64,000 nucleotides of DNA, taken from positions 1-64,000 of the forward strand of contig CANDCW010000001.1 of assembly GCA_947383275.1 (NCBI GenBank), in the 5' to 3' direction. This document shows, one piece after another, positions 33,024-41,719 of this stretch (positions are counted from its first letter, which is position 1; every line of letters starts with the position of its first letter). Origin of the DNA: an uncultured Bacillota bacterium. Lineage in GTDB: Bacteria; Bacillota; Clostridia; Oscillospirales; Oscillospiraceae. Under the pieces are notes generated by a model. The model saw nothing but the letters and a program-made list of their open reading frames with translations. It had not been told where the DNA came from and did not search any database. The position numbers and the translations under genes are program-made.

Positions 33024-34163
33024 ATGGATTTTGACGCCAATCTGACAGACCGCCGCCGGCAGACCCGCAGCAACATCTACCACTATATTTACGACGCCAA
33101 GGGCTTCTGCTCCCGGCAGGGCCTGGCCCGGGAACTAGGCCTCAGCCTGCCGACTGTCTATCAGAACCTGTCCGAGCTGATGTCCGCCGGGCTGGTGCGG
33201 GACTCGGGCCAGCTGCAGTCCACCGGCGGGCGGAAGGCCAGCGGGCTGTCCGTTGTGCCGGAGGCCCGGGTGGCGGTGGGCATCTCTGTGACGGAGCACC
33301 GCCTGCGCCTGGCAGCGGCGGACCTGCTGCTCAACGAGCTGGCGTATCAGGAGGTGGATATTGCCCCCATTGTCCGGTTTGCCGATATGGGGGGGCTGCT
33401 GTCCCGTGTGCTGGAGGAGTTCCTGGACCGGTTTTCCATTGATCGGGGCCGCCTGCTGGGGGTAGGCATCGCCCTGCCCGCCGTCATGTCTCCGGATAGC
33501 CGGTACATTACCGCAGCCCCCACCCTGCGGCTGAAGGACACCTCCCTGGAGGGGCTGGCCAGCTCCATCCCCTATCCCACCTATGTGGAGAACGACGCCA
33601 CCAGCGGCGGCCACGCCGAGCTGTTTGTGCGGGGAAGCATCCGGAATATGGCCTACCTCTCTCTGGAAAACGGCGTGGGCGGGGCCATCCTGTTTGATGG
33701 GGCCCCCTACCTGGGGGACAGCCGCCGGAGCGGCGAATTTGGCCATATGTGCGTGGAGCCGGGCGGGCTGCGGTGTACCTGCGGGGCGCAGGGCTGCCTG
33801 GAGGCATACTGTTCTCCGCGCCGTATCCGCAGTACCTTTCACGTCTCCCTGGAGGAGTTCTTCTCCGGCCTGGAGCGGCATGATGCCCGCTATGGAGAGT
33901 ATGAGGCCCTATGGGACAACATGCTGCGCCACTTGGCCATCGGGGTGAACAACATCCATATGGCGCTGGACTGCGACGTGGTGCTGGGGGGCTTTTTGAG
34001 CGAATTCCTTGGCCCTTACCTGCCTCGGCTGAAGGAGTACGCGGCGGGCGTAAACCCCTTTGAGGACGACGCCGAGTACCTGCACCTGAGCACCCTGCGG
34101 CGGCATACCGTGCCGCTGGGGGTGGCACTTCATTTTGTAGTGGACTTTTTGGACCGGATTTGA
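33024..34163 (+). CDS. ROK-family transcriptional regulator (XylR-like)
   Basis: The 379-residue protein has an N-terminal winged helix (LARELGLSLPTVYQNLSELM) and a ROK sugar-kinase-like domain. The zinc site is GEFGHMCV and the CTCGAQGCLEAYC segment. Divergent position to the chvE-xylB operon marks it as that operon's regulator, as XylR is for xylose genes in Bacillus and clostridia. It most likely represses until the sugar binds. Length normal. Confidence 0.87.
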   Translation: MDFDANLTDRRRQTRSNIYHYIYDAKGFCSRQGLARELGLSLPTVYQNLSELMSAGLVRDSGQLQSTGGRKASGLSVVPEARVAVGISVTEHRLRLAAADLLLNELAYQEVDIAPIVRFADMGGLLSRVLEEFLDRFSIDRGRLLGVGIALPAVMSPDSRYITAAPTLRLKDTSLEGLASSIPYPTYVENDATSGGHAELFVRGSIRNMAYLSLENGVGGAILFDGAPYLGDSRRSGEFGHMCVEPGGLRCTCGAQGCLEAYCSPRRIRSTFHVSLEEFFSGLERHDARYGEYEALWDNMLRHLAIGVNNIHMALDCDVVLGGFLSEFLGPYLPRLKEYAAGVNPFEDDAEYLHLSTLRRHTVPLGVALHFVVDFLDRI

Positions 34164-34173
34164 CCATATCCGC

Positions 34174-35775
34174 CTAAAAAATCAACCCGTATTTGCGGAT
34201 ACGGTATTGCAGGCTCTGGCGGAGGATGCCCAACGCCTGGGCGGTCCGGGATATGTTGTAGCCATAGTGCTCCAGCGCCTGGGCGATGACCTGGCGCTCG
34301 TAGCCGTCCATCAGCCCCTGCAGGTTTTCACGGGAAAAGTCGATGTTCTCCAGGGCCGCGGCGGGCCGGGCCCGATGCTTTAGCAGGTAGGGAGGCAGAT
34401 GGCGGACCTCCATGGCGCCGGAGTCGGTGACATTTTGGGCGTAGTCCAGCACATGGAACAGCTCCCGCACATTGCCCGGCCAGTGGTAGGCCCGCAGCAG
34501 GGCGTATACCTCGGGTTCGACCTCGGTGACGCCGTGGACGAACTGGTATGCGGTGGACTCCAGGCGGTAGCGGATCAGCTCCTCCAGATCTTCCAGGTGC
34601 TCCCGGAGGGGGGGCAGCTCGATCATCACCGTGGACAGCCGGTAGAACAGGTCCCGGCGGAAGGTGTTCTCCGCAATGGCCTTGAACGGGTCCTCGTTGC
34701 AGGAGGAGATGATCCGCACGTCCAGCTTCAGATCCTTGCGCCCGCCCACCCGGCGGAAGGTGTTCTCCTGGATGACGCGAAGAATTTTGGACTGCATGGC
34801 CAGGCTCATGGAGTTCAGCTCGTCCAGGAACAAAGTGCCGCCGCAGGCCTCCTCCAGATAGCCGGCTTTGTCCTCGCTGCCGGTAAAGCTGCCCCGCTGG
34901 GTGCCGAAGAGGAGGCTTTCGATGAGGGTCTCCGGGACGGCGGCGCAGTTGATGGCCAGGAATTTTCCCCCCCGGCGGCGGCCGGAGCGGTGGATGCTCT
35001 GGGCGAAGATTTCCTTGCCCGTCCCCGTCTCCCCCACAAGGAGGATGGGGCTGTCCTGGGGCGCTACCCGCTTGGCCAGGGCCACCGCCTCCCGCAGCTT
35101 GGGGCTGCTGCCAATGACATTATCAAAGGTATAGCCGGAAAAGCTGATTTTCGGGGGCTTCTGGGGGAAAGCCGCAAGGGCCCGCTTGGTGGCCTCCAGT
35201 TTTTTAATATTTTTTTCCACGATTTCTTCCGTCTGCTCGAATACCACTGCCCCCAGTAGCTCCCCGTTCCGGAAGATGGGATAGGAGGTGTTGGCCGAGG
35301 CGATGGGCGCCGTGGTAAAATCGTTGATGCGGAAGCGGTCCACCCGGTCGATGACCGGGGCCTGGGTCTGAAGGGCGGTCATGGTGGTGCTGACGCTCTC
35401 CTCCAGGTTGTATAGGTCCAGCAGATGCCGCCCCTCCAGGGAGACGCCGCTGGGGATGTGGGAGATGCCCCGGCTGGCCCGGTTGAAAAAGATGGCACAG
35501 GCGTTTTTATCGTAAATCTGAACCCCTTCGGCGACCTGGTCCAGGGCGCGGGCCAGGAGATAGGGGCGCTGATCCTCCCGCTTGAGCAGCAGATGACGCA
35601 TTCCCTCCGGGGCGGGGAGGAGCAGAAAAAAGAATGTGTCCTTCTCCCAGACGAACCGGCCGCTGTCTGCGTTCTCGGGCAGGGGAAAGGCGGAGCCGGC
35701 CGTCCTGCCCGAGGCGGTCCAGTCTTGAAAAATATCGCGGTAGAGGTCCTCTGCTTCCTTGCTGCCCCAGGTCAC
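34174..35775 (-). CDS. Sigma-54-dependent transcriptional activator, N-terminus missing
   Basis: Order: an unassigned N-terminal region, a PAS-like sensor (about 90-190 of what remains), an AAA+ domain with GETGTGKE and GGTLFLDELNSM, and a C-terminal Fis-type helix-turn-helix (ISRTAQALGILRQSLQYRIR). It would open sigma-54 promoters upstream of its targets. The sigma-54 contact loop reads GSFTGS, not GAFTGA, a mild change. The frame is open on both sides of 35,775 but real coding similarity stops there; the GTG at 35773-35775 has no ribosome site, so I read the 5' end as cut off at a joint. It was divergent to the BCCT gene and probably controlled it. Confidence 0.75.
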   Translation of the reverse strand: MTWGSKEAEDLYRDIFQDWTASGRTAGSAFPLPENADSGRFVWEKDTFFFLLLPAPEGMRHLLLKREDQRPYLLARALDQVAEGVQIYDKNACAIFFNRASRGISHIPSGVSLEGRHLLDLYNLEESVSTTMTALQTQAPVIDRVDRFRINDFTTAPIASANTSYPIFRNGELLGAVVFEQTEEIVEKNIKKLEATKRALAAFPQKPPKISFSGYTFDNVIGSSPKLREAVALAKRVAPQDSPILLVGETGTGKEIFAQSIHRSGRRRGGKFLAINCAAVPETLIESLLFGTQRGSFTGSEDKAGYLEEACGGTLFLDELNSMSLAMQSKILRVIQENTFRRVGGRKDLKLDVRIISSCNEDPFKAIAENTFRRDLFYRLSTVMIELPPLREHLEDLEELIRYRLESTAYQFVHGVTEVEPEVYALLRAYHWPGNVRELFHVLDYAQNVTDSGAMEVRHLPPYLLKHRARPAAALENIDFSRENLQGLMDGYERQVIAQALEHYGYNISRTAQALGILRQSLQYRIRKYGLIF

Positions 35776-35778
35776 CGA

Positions 35779-37296
35779 GCGAAAGCGGCCCTGCTGGGCA
35801 TCGTCAACAACAAGTGGCTGACCGACGTCACCTACGCGGTGTTCGACTGGTCCCTGAGCAACTTCGGCTGGCTCTACCAGATCGTGGCCATGGTGACCCT
35901 GCTGCTGGCCTGCCTGCTGATGTTCACCAAGGTGGGCAAAATCCGCTTTGGCGGCCCGGAGGCCAAAGCCAAGCACTCCTTTGGCTCCTGGTTTGCCATG
36001 ACCCTCACCGGCGGCATCGCCACCGGCCTGATTACCTATGGCGTCAACGAAGTGCTCATTTACTACGGCAACATCTACGGCGAGCTGGACGGCTACGGCA
36101 TCACCCCCCTGACCCAGGAGGCGGAGCTGTTCTCCATGGGCCGCTGCTTCTACAATTGGACCTTCATTCCCTACGCCATGTACGCCCTGTCCGGGGTGCT
36201 CATCGCCTACATGTACTTTAACCGCAAAAAGGACCTGTCGGTAGCCGCCTCCCTTACCCCCATCTTTGGGGAAAAGGTGACTCAGGGCATCTGGGTGGTG
36301 CTGGTGGACGTACTGTCTGTGCTGGCCATCGCCCTGGGGCTGGCCGCCTCTCTGGGCGCCGGCCTGGCCCTCATTGGCTCCGGCCTCCAGGCCGCCTACG
36401 GCGTGGCCCAGGGCCCCATCGTCTGGTTTGCCCTTACCGCCATCATTACCATTACCTTTACCGTGGCCTCCGTCACCGGCATCGACAAGGGCATTAAATG
36501 GCTGGCCGGCCTGACCTCCAAGATCTTCTACGTGCTGCTGATCCTGTTGTTTGTAATCGGCCCCACTGTGTATATCCTGAATATGGCCAATGTGGGCCTG
36601 GGCTACTGGCTGGACCGGTTCTGGATGTGGGGCTTTGACCCCTACACCGTGGGCGGCTCCGCCCTGGTCACCTGGTGGACCATGTATGACTGGGCCATCT
36701 GGATTGCCTACGCGCCGCTGATGGGCATCTTTTTCGCCATCATCGCCTACGGCCGCACCATCCGCCAGTTCCTCATCGTCAACTGGATCCTGCCTGCCTC
36801 TTTCGGCTATGTGTGGTTCGCCGTGTGGGGCTCCACCGCCCTGCACTGGCAGAAGTCCGGCCAGGCCGACGTGATCTCCGCCATCCAGGCCGGCGGCGCC
36901 ACCGCAGGCATCTGGGAGTTTCTCAAGCACGTGCCCCTGGGCATGATTATCATCCCGGTCATTATTGTGGCCCTGATCGCTGCGTTCTCCACCACGGCGG
37001 ACACCATGTCCACCACCATCGCGGCCCTGTGCACCAAGGGAGCGCGGCATGATGAGGAGCCCGCCATCTGGCAGAAAATTGTGTGGGGCGTATCTATCGG
37101 CGTCATTGCCTGCATCATGGTGGCCTTCGGCGGCGGCGCCCAGGGCGTGGACGGCGTAAAGTACCTGGCGGCCTGCGGCGGGTTTGTGGTGCTGGTCGTG
37201 TTCATTTTCCAGGTTGCCGCGGCGTTTAAGGTCTTTTTCTTTGACCCGGAGACGAAAAAAGACATGGTGGACAGCGTAGATCAGATTGAAACATAA
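35779..37296 (+). CDS. BCCT-family betaine transporter, N-terminus missing
   Basis: Residues from AKAALLGIVNNKWLTD onward match a betaine/carnitine/choline transporter: about eleven helices remain, with the family signature TWWTMYDWAIWIAYAPLMG and YGRTIRQF, rich in Trp for binding quaternary amines. The first helix and the start codon are missing; upstream the frame runs into antisense of the activator gene with no ribosome site. The likely cause is a deletion or a wrong join near 35,770-35,790. It lies 25 bases before the MIO-less lyase, so its cargo is inferred to be ergothioneine, a trimethylammonium betaine. If the joint is real the protein is probably not made. Confidence 0.8.
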   Translation, partial: AKAALLGIVNNKWLTDVTYAVFDWSLSNFGWLYQIVAMVTLLLACLLMFTKVGKIRFGGPEAKAKHSFGSWFAMTLTGGIATGLITYGVNEVLIYYGNIYGELDGYGITPLTQEAELFSMGRCFYNWTFIPYAMYALSGVLIAYMYFNRKKDLSVAASLTPIFGEKVTQGIWVVLVDVLSVLAIALGLAASLGAGLALIGSGLQAAYGVAQGPIVWFALTAIITITFTVASVTGIDKGIKWLAGLTSKIFYVLLILLFVIGPTVYILNMANVGLGYWLDRFWMWGFDPYTVGGSALVTWWTMYDWAIWIAYAPLMGIFFAIIAYGRTIRQFLIVNWILPASFGYVWFAVWGSTALHWQKSGQADVISAIQAGGATAGIWEFLKHVPLGMIIIPVIIVALIAAFSTTADTMSTTIAALCTKGARHDEEPAIWQKIVWGVSIGVIACIMVAFGGGAQGVDGVKYLAACGGFVVLVVFIFQVAAAFKVFFFDPETKKDMVDSVDQIET

Positions 37297-37321
37297 ACGA
37301 ACATAAACGAGGTGTTTTGAG

Positions 37322-38854
37322 ATGGAAGAGATGAAAGCGCTTGTGCTGGGCGGGCCCATTACCTTGGAGGACTTTGTATCCGTGGCCCGGTTTGGGCGGA
37401 ACGTGGAGTTTTCCCCGGAATATCGGGAGCGGGTAAACCGCTCCCGGGCGCTGGTAGAGCAGTGGGTGGAGGAAGAGCGGGTGATGTACGGCGTCACCAC
37501 CGGCTTTGGCGCGCTGTGCACCAAGGCCATTGGCAAGGATGAGACCGCCCAGCTCCAGGAGAACATCATTCTGTCCCACTCTGTGTCCGTGGGGGAGCCG
37601 CTGAGTATTGAGCGGGTGCGGGGCATTATGCTCATGGTGCTTCAGAACCTGGGGCAGGGGTACAGCGGCGTGCGCCTGGCGGTGCTGGAACGGTACCGGG
37701 ACTTCCTCAACGCCGGCCTGACCCCCTGGGCCCCGGGGGACGGCAGCGTGGGCTATCTCTCCCCCGAGGCCCACATGGCGCTGGTGCTGCTGGGGAAGGG
37801 AAAGGCGTACTGGGAGGACGGGCTGCTGCCCGGGGAGGAGGCCCTGAAGCGGGCCAGGCTGGAGCCCATGGCCCTCAGCTCCAAGGAGGGGCTGGCCCTG
37901 GTGTCCGGCACCACCTCCGCCACCGCCATGGCAGCCCTGGCCCTCTATGACATGCTCAACGCGGCCAAATCCGCCGACATCGTGGGGGCCATGTCCCTGG
38001 AGGCGATGAAGGGAGTCATCAACGCCTTCGACCCCCGGGTCATGGCGGTGCGGCCCCATCCGGACCAGCTCAATGCCTCGGAGAACGTGCGGCGGATGCT
38101 GAAGGGCTCCGGAATTATGGAGAAGTACCAGGGAAGCCGGGTGCAGGACGCGTTGTCCCTGCGGTGCATCCCCCAGCTTCACGGCGCGGCCCGGAAGACG
38201 CTGGAGGACGCGAAGAAGACCATCGAGATCGAGATGAACTCCTGCTGCGATAACCCCATCATCTGGCCGGAAAAGGGGAACGAGGACGTCATCTCCGCCT
38301 GCAACGCCGACTCGGCCTATGTGGGTATGGAGATGGATAGCGCCTGCATCGCGGCGGTTGGTCTGGCCAAAATGAGCGAACGGCGCAACAACCGAATTGT
38401 GGACGGCTCCCTGTCCGGGTATCCGTTTTTCTGCATCAAGGAGCCGGGGCTGAATTCCGGGCTGATGATTCCCCAATACGCCCAGGCCGGACTGCTGAAC
38501 GAGATGCGGATGCTGGCCACCCCCTCCACCATCGACAACACGCCCACCTGCGGCAATCAGGAGGACTATGTGGCCATGGGCTACAACGCCTGCAAAAAGG
38601 CGGGCCCCATGGCGGAGAAGCTGGAGTATATGCTGGCCATAGAGCTGCTCAGCGTCTTTCAGGTGCAGCAGTTCGTAGACCCGGATGTGGACCGGGCCCC
38701 CGCCACCGCGGCGGTGCTGGCTGAGATCGGGGCGCATGTCCCGGTGATGAAGAAGGATATGTTCCTCTACCCCTACATTGAATACCTGAAAGATTTTATC
38801 CACACCGGAGGATTGATCCGGGTGGCAGAAAAAGTGACGGGAGCGCTGAGCTGA
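37322..38854 (+). CDS. Histidase-family lyase lacking the MIO tripeptide; probable ergothionase
   Basis: The 510-residue protein has the histidine/phenylalanine ammonia-lyase fold. It keeps the base motif YGVTTGFG (Tyr56), the LQENIILSHS helix (His86), LVSGTTSATA and TCGNQEDYVAM (Glu414). But where histidase has GSVGASGDLAPLAHM, it reads GSVGYLSPEAHM (141-152), so the Ala-Ser-Gly that forms the MIO cofactor is absent. The usual Tyr of QDPYSLRC is Leu (QDALSLRC, 275-282), and SGGNFHG is SACNADS. Ergothionase of Treponema denticola is known to be a MIO-free member that eliminates trimethylamine from ergothioneine, giving thiourocanate. The BCCT neighbour supports that role; the assignment is inference. 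GAGGTG precedes the ATG. Confidence 0.75.
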   Translation: MEEMKALVLGGPITLEDFVSVARFGRNVEFSPEYRERVNRSRALVEQWVEEERVMYGVTTGFGALCTKAIGKDETAQLQENIILSHSVSVGEPLSIERVRGIMLMVLQNLGQGYSGVRLAVLERYRDFLNAGLTPWAPGDGSVGYLSPEAHMALVLLGKGKAYWEDGLLPGEEALKRARLEPMALSSKEGLALVSGTTSATAMAALALYDMLNAAKSADIVGAMSLEAMKGVINAFDPRVMAVRPHPDQLNASENVRRMLKGSGIMEKYQGSRVQDALSLRCIPQLHGAARKTLEDAKKTIEIEMNSCCDNPIIWPEKGNEDVISACNADSAYVGMEMDSACIAAVGLAKMSERRNNRIVDGSLSGYPFFCIKEPGLNSGLMIPQYAQAGLLNEMRMLATPSTIDNTPTCGNQEDYVAMGYNACKKAGPMAEKLEYMLAIELLSVFQVQQFVDPDVDRAPATAAVLAEIGAHVPVMKKDMFLYPYIEYLKDFIHTGGLIRVAEKVTGALS

Positions 38855-38855
38855 G

Positions 38856-39110
38856 ATGAAAAAAGAAGTCACCAGGGTGGAAATCGACCTGAAAAAGATA
38901 TTTTTGACGCCCCCCAATACCCGGCGGGAGAAGATCACCCTGCTGGCGATGATGGTGGTCCTGTTCGTGGCCTTTTTCGGGCCCATCTGCTTTACAGACA
39001 TCCACCCGGCCAAGGCGGTGCTGCTGGCCTGCCTGCCTACGCTGTCTATCTCCTGGGGCTGGACCGTTTTGCTGCGTTCCCTGTTCCGCAAGTCGGAGTT
39101 CTGCCGCTGA
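38856..39110 (+). CDS. Small two-helix membrane protein behind the lyase
   Basis: The 84-residue protein has a basic N-terminus (to about 25), then two hydrophobic segments (about 26-45 and 53-73) and a short basic tail. It starts one base after the lyase stop, so translation is coupled. No family is recognised. A role as partner of the transporter or in export of trimethylamine or thiourocanate is only a guess. A terminator follows, closing the unit. Confidence 0.65.
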   Translation: MKKEVTRVEIDLKKIFLTPPNTRREKITLLAMMVVLFVAFFGPICFTDIHPAKAVLLACLPTLSISWGWTVLLRSLFRKSEFCR

Positions 39111-39121
39111 GGCGGAGGAGA

Positions 39122-39148
39122 GCCGCTCGCCCGTTATGGGTGGGCGGC
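39122..39148 (+). terminator. Terminator of the BCCT-lyase unit
   Basis: GCCGCTCGCCC pairs with GGGTGGGCGGC, with two G-T pairs, around GTTAT; TTTTGCTTT follows. Confidence 0.75.
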
Positions 39149-39224
39149 TTTTGCTTTGGGCGGGCTGCGTGCCGGGGCGTCAAGCTGTTTGTACAAATAA
39201 AGGCTATTCAAACGAAAAAAATTG

Positions 39225-39233
39225 TGCTATAAT
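39225..39233 (+). promoter_or_regulatory. Extended -10 promoter of the symporter gene
   Basis: TGCTATAAT (39225-39233) combines the TG extension with a perfect -10; TATTCA at 39205-39210 is a poor -35 with 17-bp spacing. Confidence 0.65.
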
Positions 39234-39284
39234 ACAAACAACGCCGCCTTGGAGCGGCAGTATAGGAGAGAGAGGGAAAGAATC

Positions 39285-40730
39285 ATGTATGAAGCGTTTT
39301 CCGGCTTGATCGATACCATCAGCGGCTATATGTACAGCTATATCCTGATTATCATGCTGCTGGCGGTGGGCTTGTACTTCACTTTCCGAGGCAGGCTGGT
39401 CCAGCTGCGGCTACTGCCCGAGTCTGTCCGGGTGGTGTCGGAAAAGCCCAAGGATAAAAACTCCGTTTCCGCCTTCCAGGCCCTGATGGTGTCTACGGCC
39501 AGCCGGGTGGGTACTGGCAACATTGTGGGCGTAGCCACAGCCCTCGCCGGGGGCGGCTACGGGGCCGTGTTCTGGATGTGGCTCATTGCCCTGGTGGGCG
39601 GGGCCTCCGCCTTTGTGGAGAGCACCCTGGCCCAAATTTATAAAAAGAAGGACCCCCAGGGCGGCAGCTACGGCGGCCCCTCCTACTACATTGAAGCGGC
39701 TCTCCACAGCCGGTTTTTGGGAGTGGTCTTTGCGGTCATCCTTATTGCCACCTACGCCGGCGGCTTCAATATGGTCTGCTCCTTTAACCTGATGGACAGC
39801 TTTACCAGCTACGCGTTCTATGAGTCCGCCGGGTTTATCGTCCTGTTTGGGAAAAAGTTCAGCGTGGTTGCCCTGGCGGGAGCCGCTATCCTGGCCGTAC
39901 TGGTGGGCGTGTGCGTTTTTGGTGGCGGCAGGCGCATTGTCAAGGTTACCGGCGTGATGGTTCCCGTTATGGGGGTTGTCTATATTCTGGTCGCCCTGGT
40001 GGTGGTCATTCTGAACATCGGAAACATTCCTATGGTTTTGGGCAAGATCTTCTCCGAGGCCTTTGACTTCCGGACCATCTTCAGCGGCTTTATGGGCTCC
40101 TGCGTTATGGAGGGCGTGAAGCGCGGCCTCTATTCCAACGAGGCCGGTATCGGCTCCGCGCCCAACGCCGCCGCAGCGGCCGACGTGTCCCACCCTGTGA
40201 AGCAGGGCCTGGTCCAGATGCTTTCCGTGTTTATCGATACCGTCCTCATCTGTACCGCCACCGCGTTTATGGCGCTGTGCACCGGCATCGTCCCCTCCGA
40301 AAACCTGAAGGGCGCCCCCTTTGTGCAGGCGTCTCTGGCTAACACCTTCGGCCCTATCGGTCCCTATTTTATCACCTTTGCCCTGCTGCTTTTCGCCTTC
40401 ACCACCCTGTTGGGCAACTTGTACTACTGTGAGGGCTGCATGAATTACATCGCCGGCCGCAAGGTGGGCAAAACCGGCAAGACCGTTTTCAACATTATTG
40501 CCGTGCTGTTGGTGTTTGTGGGCGCCCAGCTGGAGTTTGGGCTGGTGTGGAACATTGCCGATGTGCTGATGGGCTTCATGGCCATCATTAACCTGCCTGT
40601 CATCGTGATCCTGGGCGGCACCGCCATGAAGGCGCTGAAGGACTACACCAGCCAGCGCCGGGAGGGTAGGGACCCCGTCTTCAAGGCGGCCTCCATCGGC
40701 CTGAAGGAGAGGACGGACTTCTGGAATTAA
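39285..40730 (+). CDS. Sodium:alanine/glycine symporter (AGCS family)
   Basis: The 481-residue protein has about eleven helices and AGCS marks: FQALMVSTASRVGTGNIVGVA (in two pieces), GGPSYYIE, and NEAGIGSAPNAAAAA. These transporters take up alanine, glycine or similar small amino acids with Na+. I used the ATG at 39285, behind AGGAGAG, since the longer ORF start overlaps the promoter. It has its own promoter and terminator, so a link with the lyase unit upstream is not needed. The facing serine dehydratase operon suggests small amino acids are fermented. Confidence 0.9.
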   Translation: MYEAFSGLIDTISGYMYSYILIIMLLAVGLYFTFRGRLVQLRLLPESVRVVSEKPKDKNSVSAFQALMVSTASRVGTGNIVGVATALAGGGYGAVFWMWLIALVGGASAFVESTLAQIYKKKDPQGGSYGGPSYYIEAALHSRFLGVVFAVILIATYAGGFNMVCSFNLMDSFTSYAFYESAGFIVLFGKKFSVVALAGAAILAVLVGVCVFGGGRRIVKVTGVMVPVMGVVYILVALVVVILNIGNIPMVLGKIFSEAFDFRTIFSGFMGSCVMEGVKRGLYSNEAGIGSAPNAAAAADVSHPVKQGLVQMLSVFIDTVLICTATAFMALCTGIVPSENLKGAPFVQASLANTFGPIGPYFITFALLLFAFTTLLGNLYYCEGCMNYIAGRKVGKTGKTVFNIIAVLLVFVGAQLEFGLVWNIADVLMGFMAIINLPVIVILGGTAMKALKDYTSQRREGRDPVFKAASIGLKERTDFWN

Positions 40731-40784
40731 AAAGAGCGTGAATCTGCCGGGCGGCTTTGCCGCACCTGATCCGGCTTATAGGCT

Positions 40785-40822
40785 GAACGGCCGCTGTTTT
40801 CTCAAAACAGCGGCCGTTCTTT
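40785..40822. terminator. Strong bidirectional terminator
   Basis: A 16-bp perfect stem (GAACGGCCGCTGTTTT and reverse complement) around CTC, followed by TTTTT on the plus strand. It ends the AGCS gene and, in reverse, the serine dehydratase operon, whose stop is at 40823. Confidence 0.88.
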
Positions 40823-41710
40823 TTACTGGCTGACGCGGGGCCCAAAAATCTCTTGTTTCAGCCGCTTGCCGGTGGGGGTAGCGGCAAGCCCGCCCTGGGC
40901 GGTCTCACGCAGGGACGCGGGCATGGATTGCCCCACCTCATACATGGCGGAGACACATTCGTCCGCTGGAATCTTGCTCTCAATGCCTGCCAGGGCCATC
41001 TCGGCGGAGGAAAAGGCAATCATGACCCCGGCCACGTTGCGCTTGATGCAGGGGACTTCCACCAGCCCGGCAACCGGGTCGCAGACCAGGCCGAGCTGAT
41101 TTTTCAGGGCCATGGCGCAGGCGTGGGAAACCTGGGCGGGGGTTCCGCCCCGGAGCTCCGTCAGGGCGGCGGCGGCCATAGCCGCAGCCGCGCCGCACTC
41201 CGCCTGACACCCGCCCTCGGCGCCTGCCAGGGTGGCCCGGGTGCTGATGACGGTGCCGATCCCCCCGGCGGTGAACAGGGCCATAAGGGCCTGCTCACGG
41301 GTACACTGTCCCGCTTCCAGAACGGACAATATGGTCCCGGGCAGAATTCCGCAGGAACCGGCGGTGGGGGCGGCTACAATCTTGCCCATGGCGGCGTTGC
41401 ACTCCGAGGTGGCCAGGGCGCGGGCGATGGCCTGGTTGACAAAGAGGCCGCAGATTCCCCCACCCTGGGCGTAGGACATCATTTTGGCGGCGTCGCCGCC
41501 GGACAGCCCCGAGGTGGAGCGCAGTTCCGGATCCATCCCGGTCCGCACCGACTCCTCCATAACCTGGAGCCGGCGGGCCATTTGGCTGCGGACCTCCTGC
41601 TCCTCCAGGCCCAACTGCTGGGCCTGATCCGACAGAATTACCTGAGATATGGTGGTTCCAGCATGGCTTGCGGCATGGCAAAGCTCGTGGATTGTCTGAT
41701 AGGTCAGCAT
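40823..41710 (-). CDS. sdaAA: L-serine dehydratase, alpha subunit (iron-sulfur)
   Basis: The subunit of the [4Fe-4S] L-serine ammonia-lyase that makes pyruvate and ammonia. The 295-residue protein has GLSGGDAAKM, AAPTAGSCGILPG, GGCQAECGAAAAMA and GLVCDPVAGLVEVPC, which supply the cluster cysteines. It works with the beta subunit encoded 9 bases upstream. GGAGG precedes the ATG. Length matches the two-subunit type of Firmicutes. Confidence 0.93.
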   Translation of the reverse strand: MLTYQTIHELCHAASHAGTTISQVILSDQAQQLGLEEQEVRSQMARRLQVMEESVRTGMDPELRSTSGLSGGDAAKMMSYAQGGGICGLFVNQAIARALATSECNAAMGKIVAAPTAGSCGILPGTILSVLEAGQCTREQALMALFTAGGIGTVISTRATLAGAEGGCQAECGAAAAMAAAALTELRGGTPAQVSHACAMALKNQLGLVCDPVAGLVEVPCIKRNVAGVMIAFSSAEMALAGIESKIPADECVSAMYEVGQSMPASLRETAQGGLAATPTGKRLKQEIFGPRVSQ

Positions 41711-41719
41711 AAGCCCCTC

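Noticed and set aside
35485..35510. TGGCACAGGCGTTTTT as a sigma-54 promoter
   Set aside because: It lies inside the activator gene, lacks the TTGC -12 element and points at no start.
34174..37635. A 1,153-codon open frame on the minus strand
   Set aside because: Only its C-terminal half (to about 35,775) is a real protein. The rest is antisense to the BCCT and lyase genes with low-complexity His/Gly/Val-rich translation, kept open by high G+C and the joint at 35.78 kb.
37322..38854. True histidine ammonia-lyase (hutH)
   Set aside because: The MIO Ala-Ser-Gly and the catalytic Tyr are missing and no hutU, hutI or hutF gene is near.
37226..39091. A 621-codon minus-strand frame over the lyase
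   Set aside because: Antisense shadow; the lyase frame has family motifs throughout.
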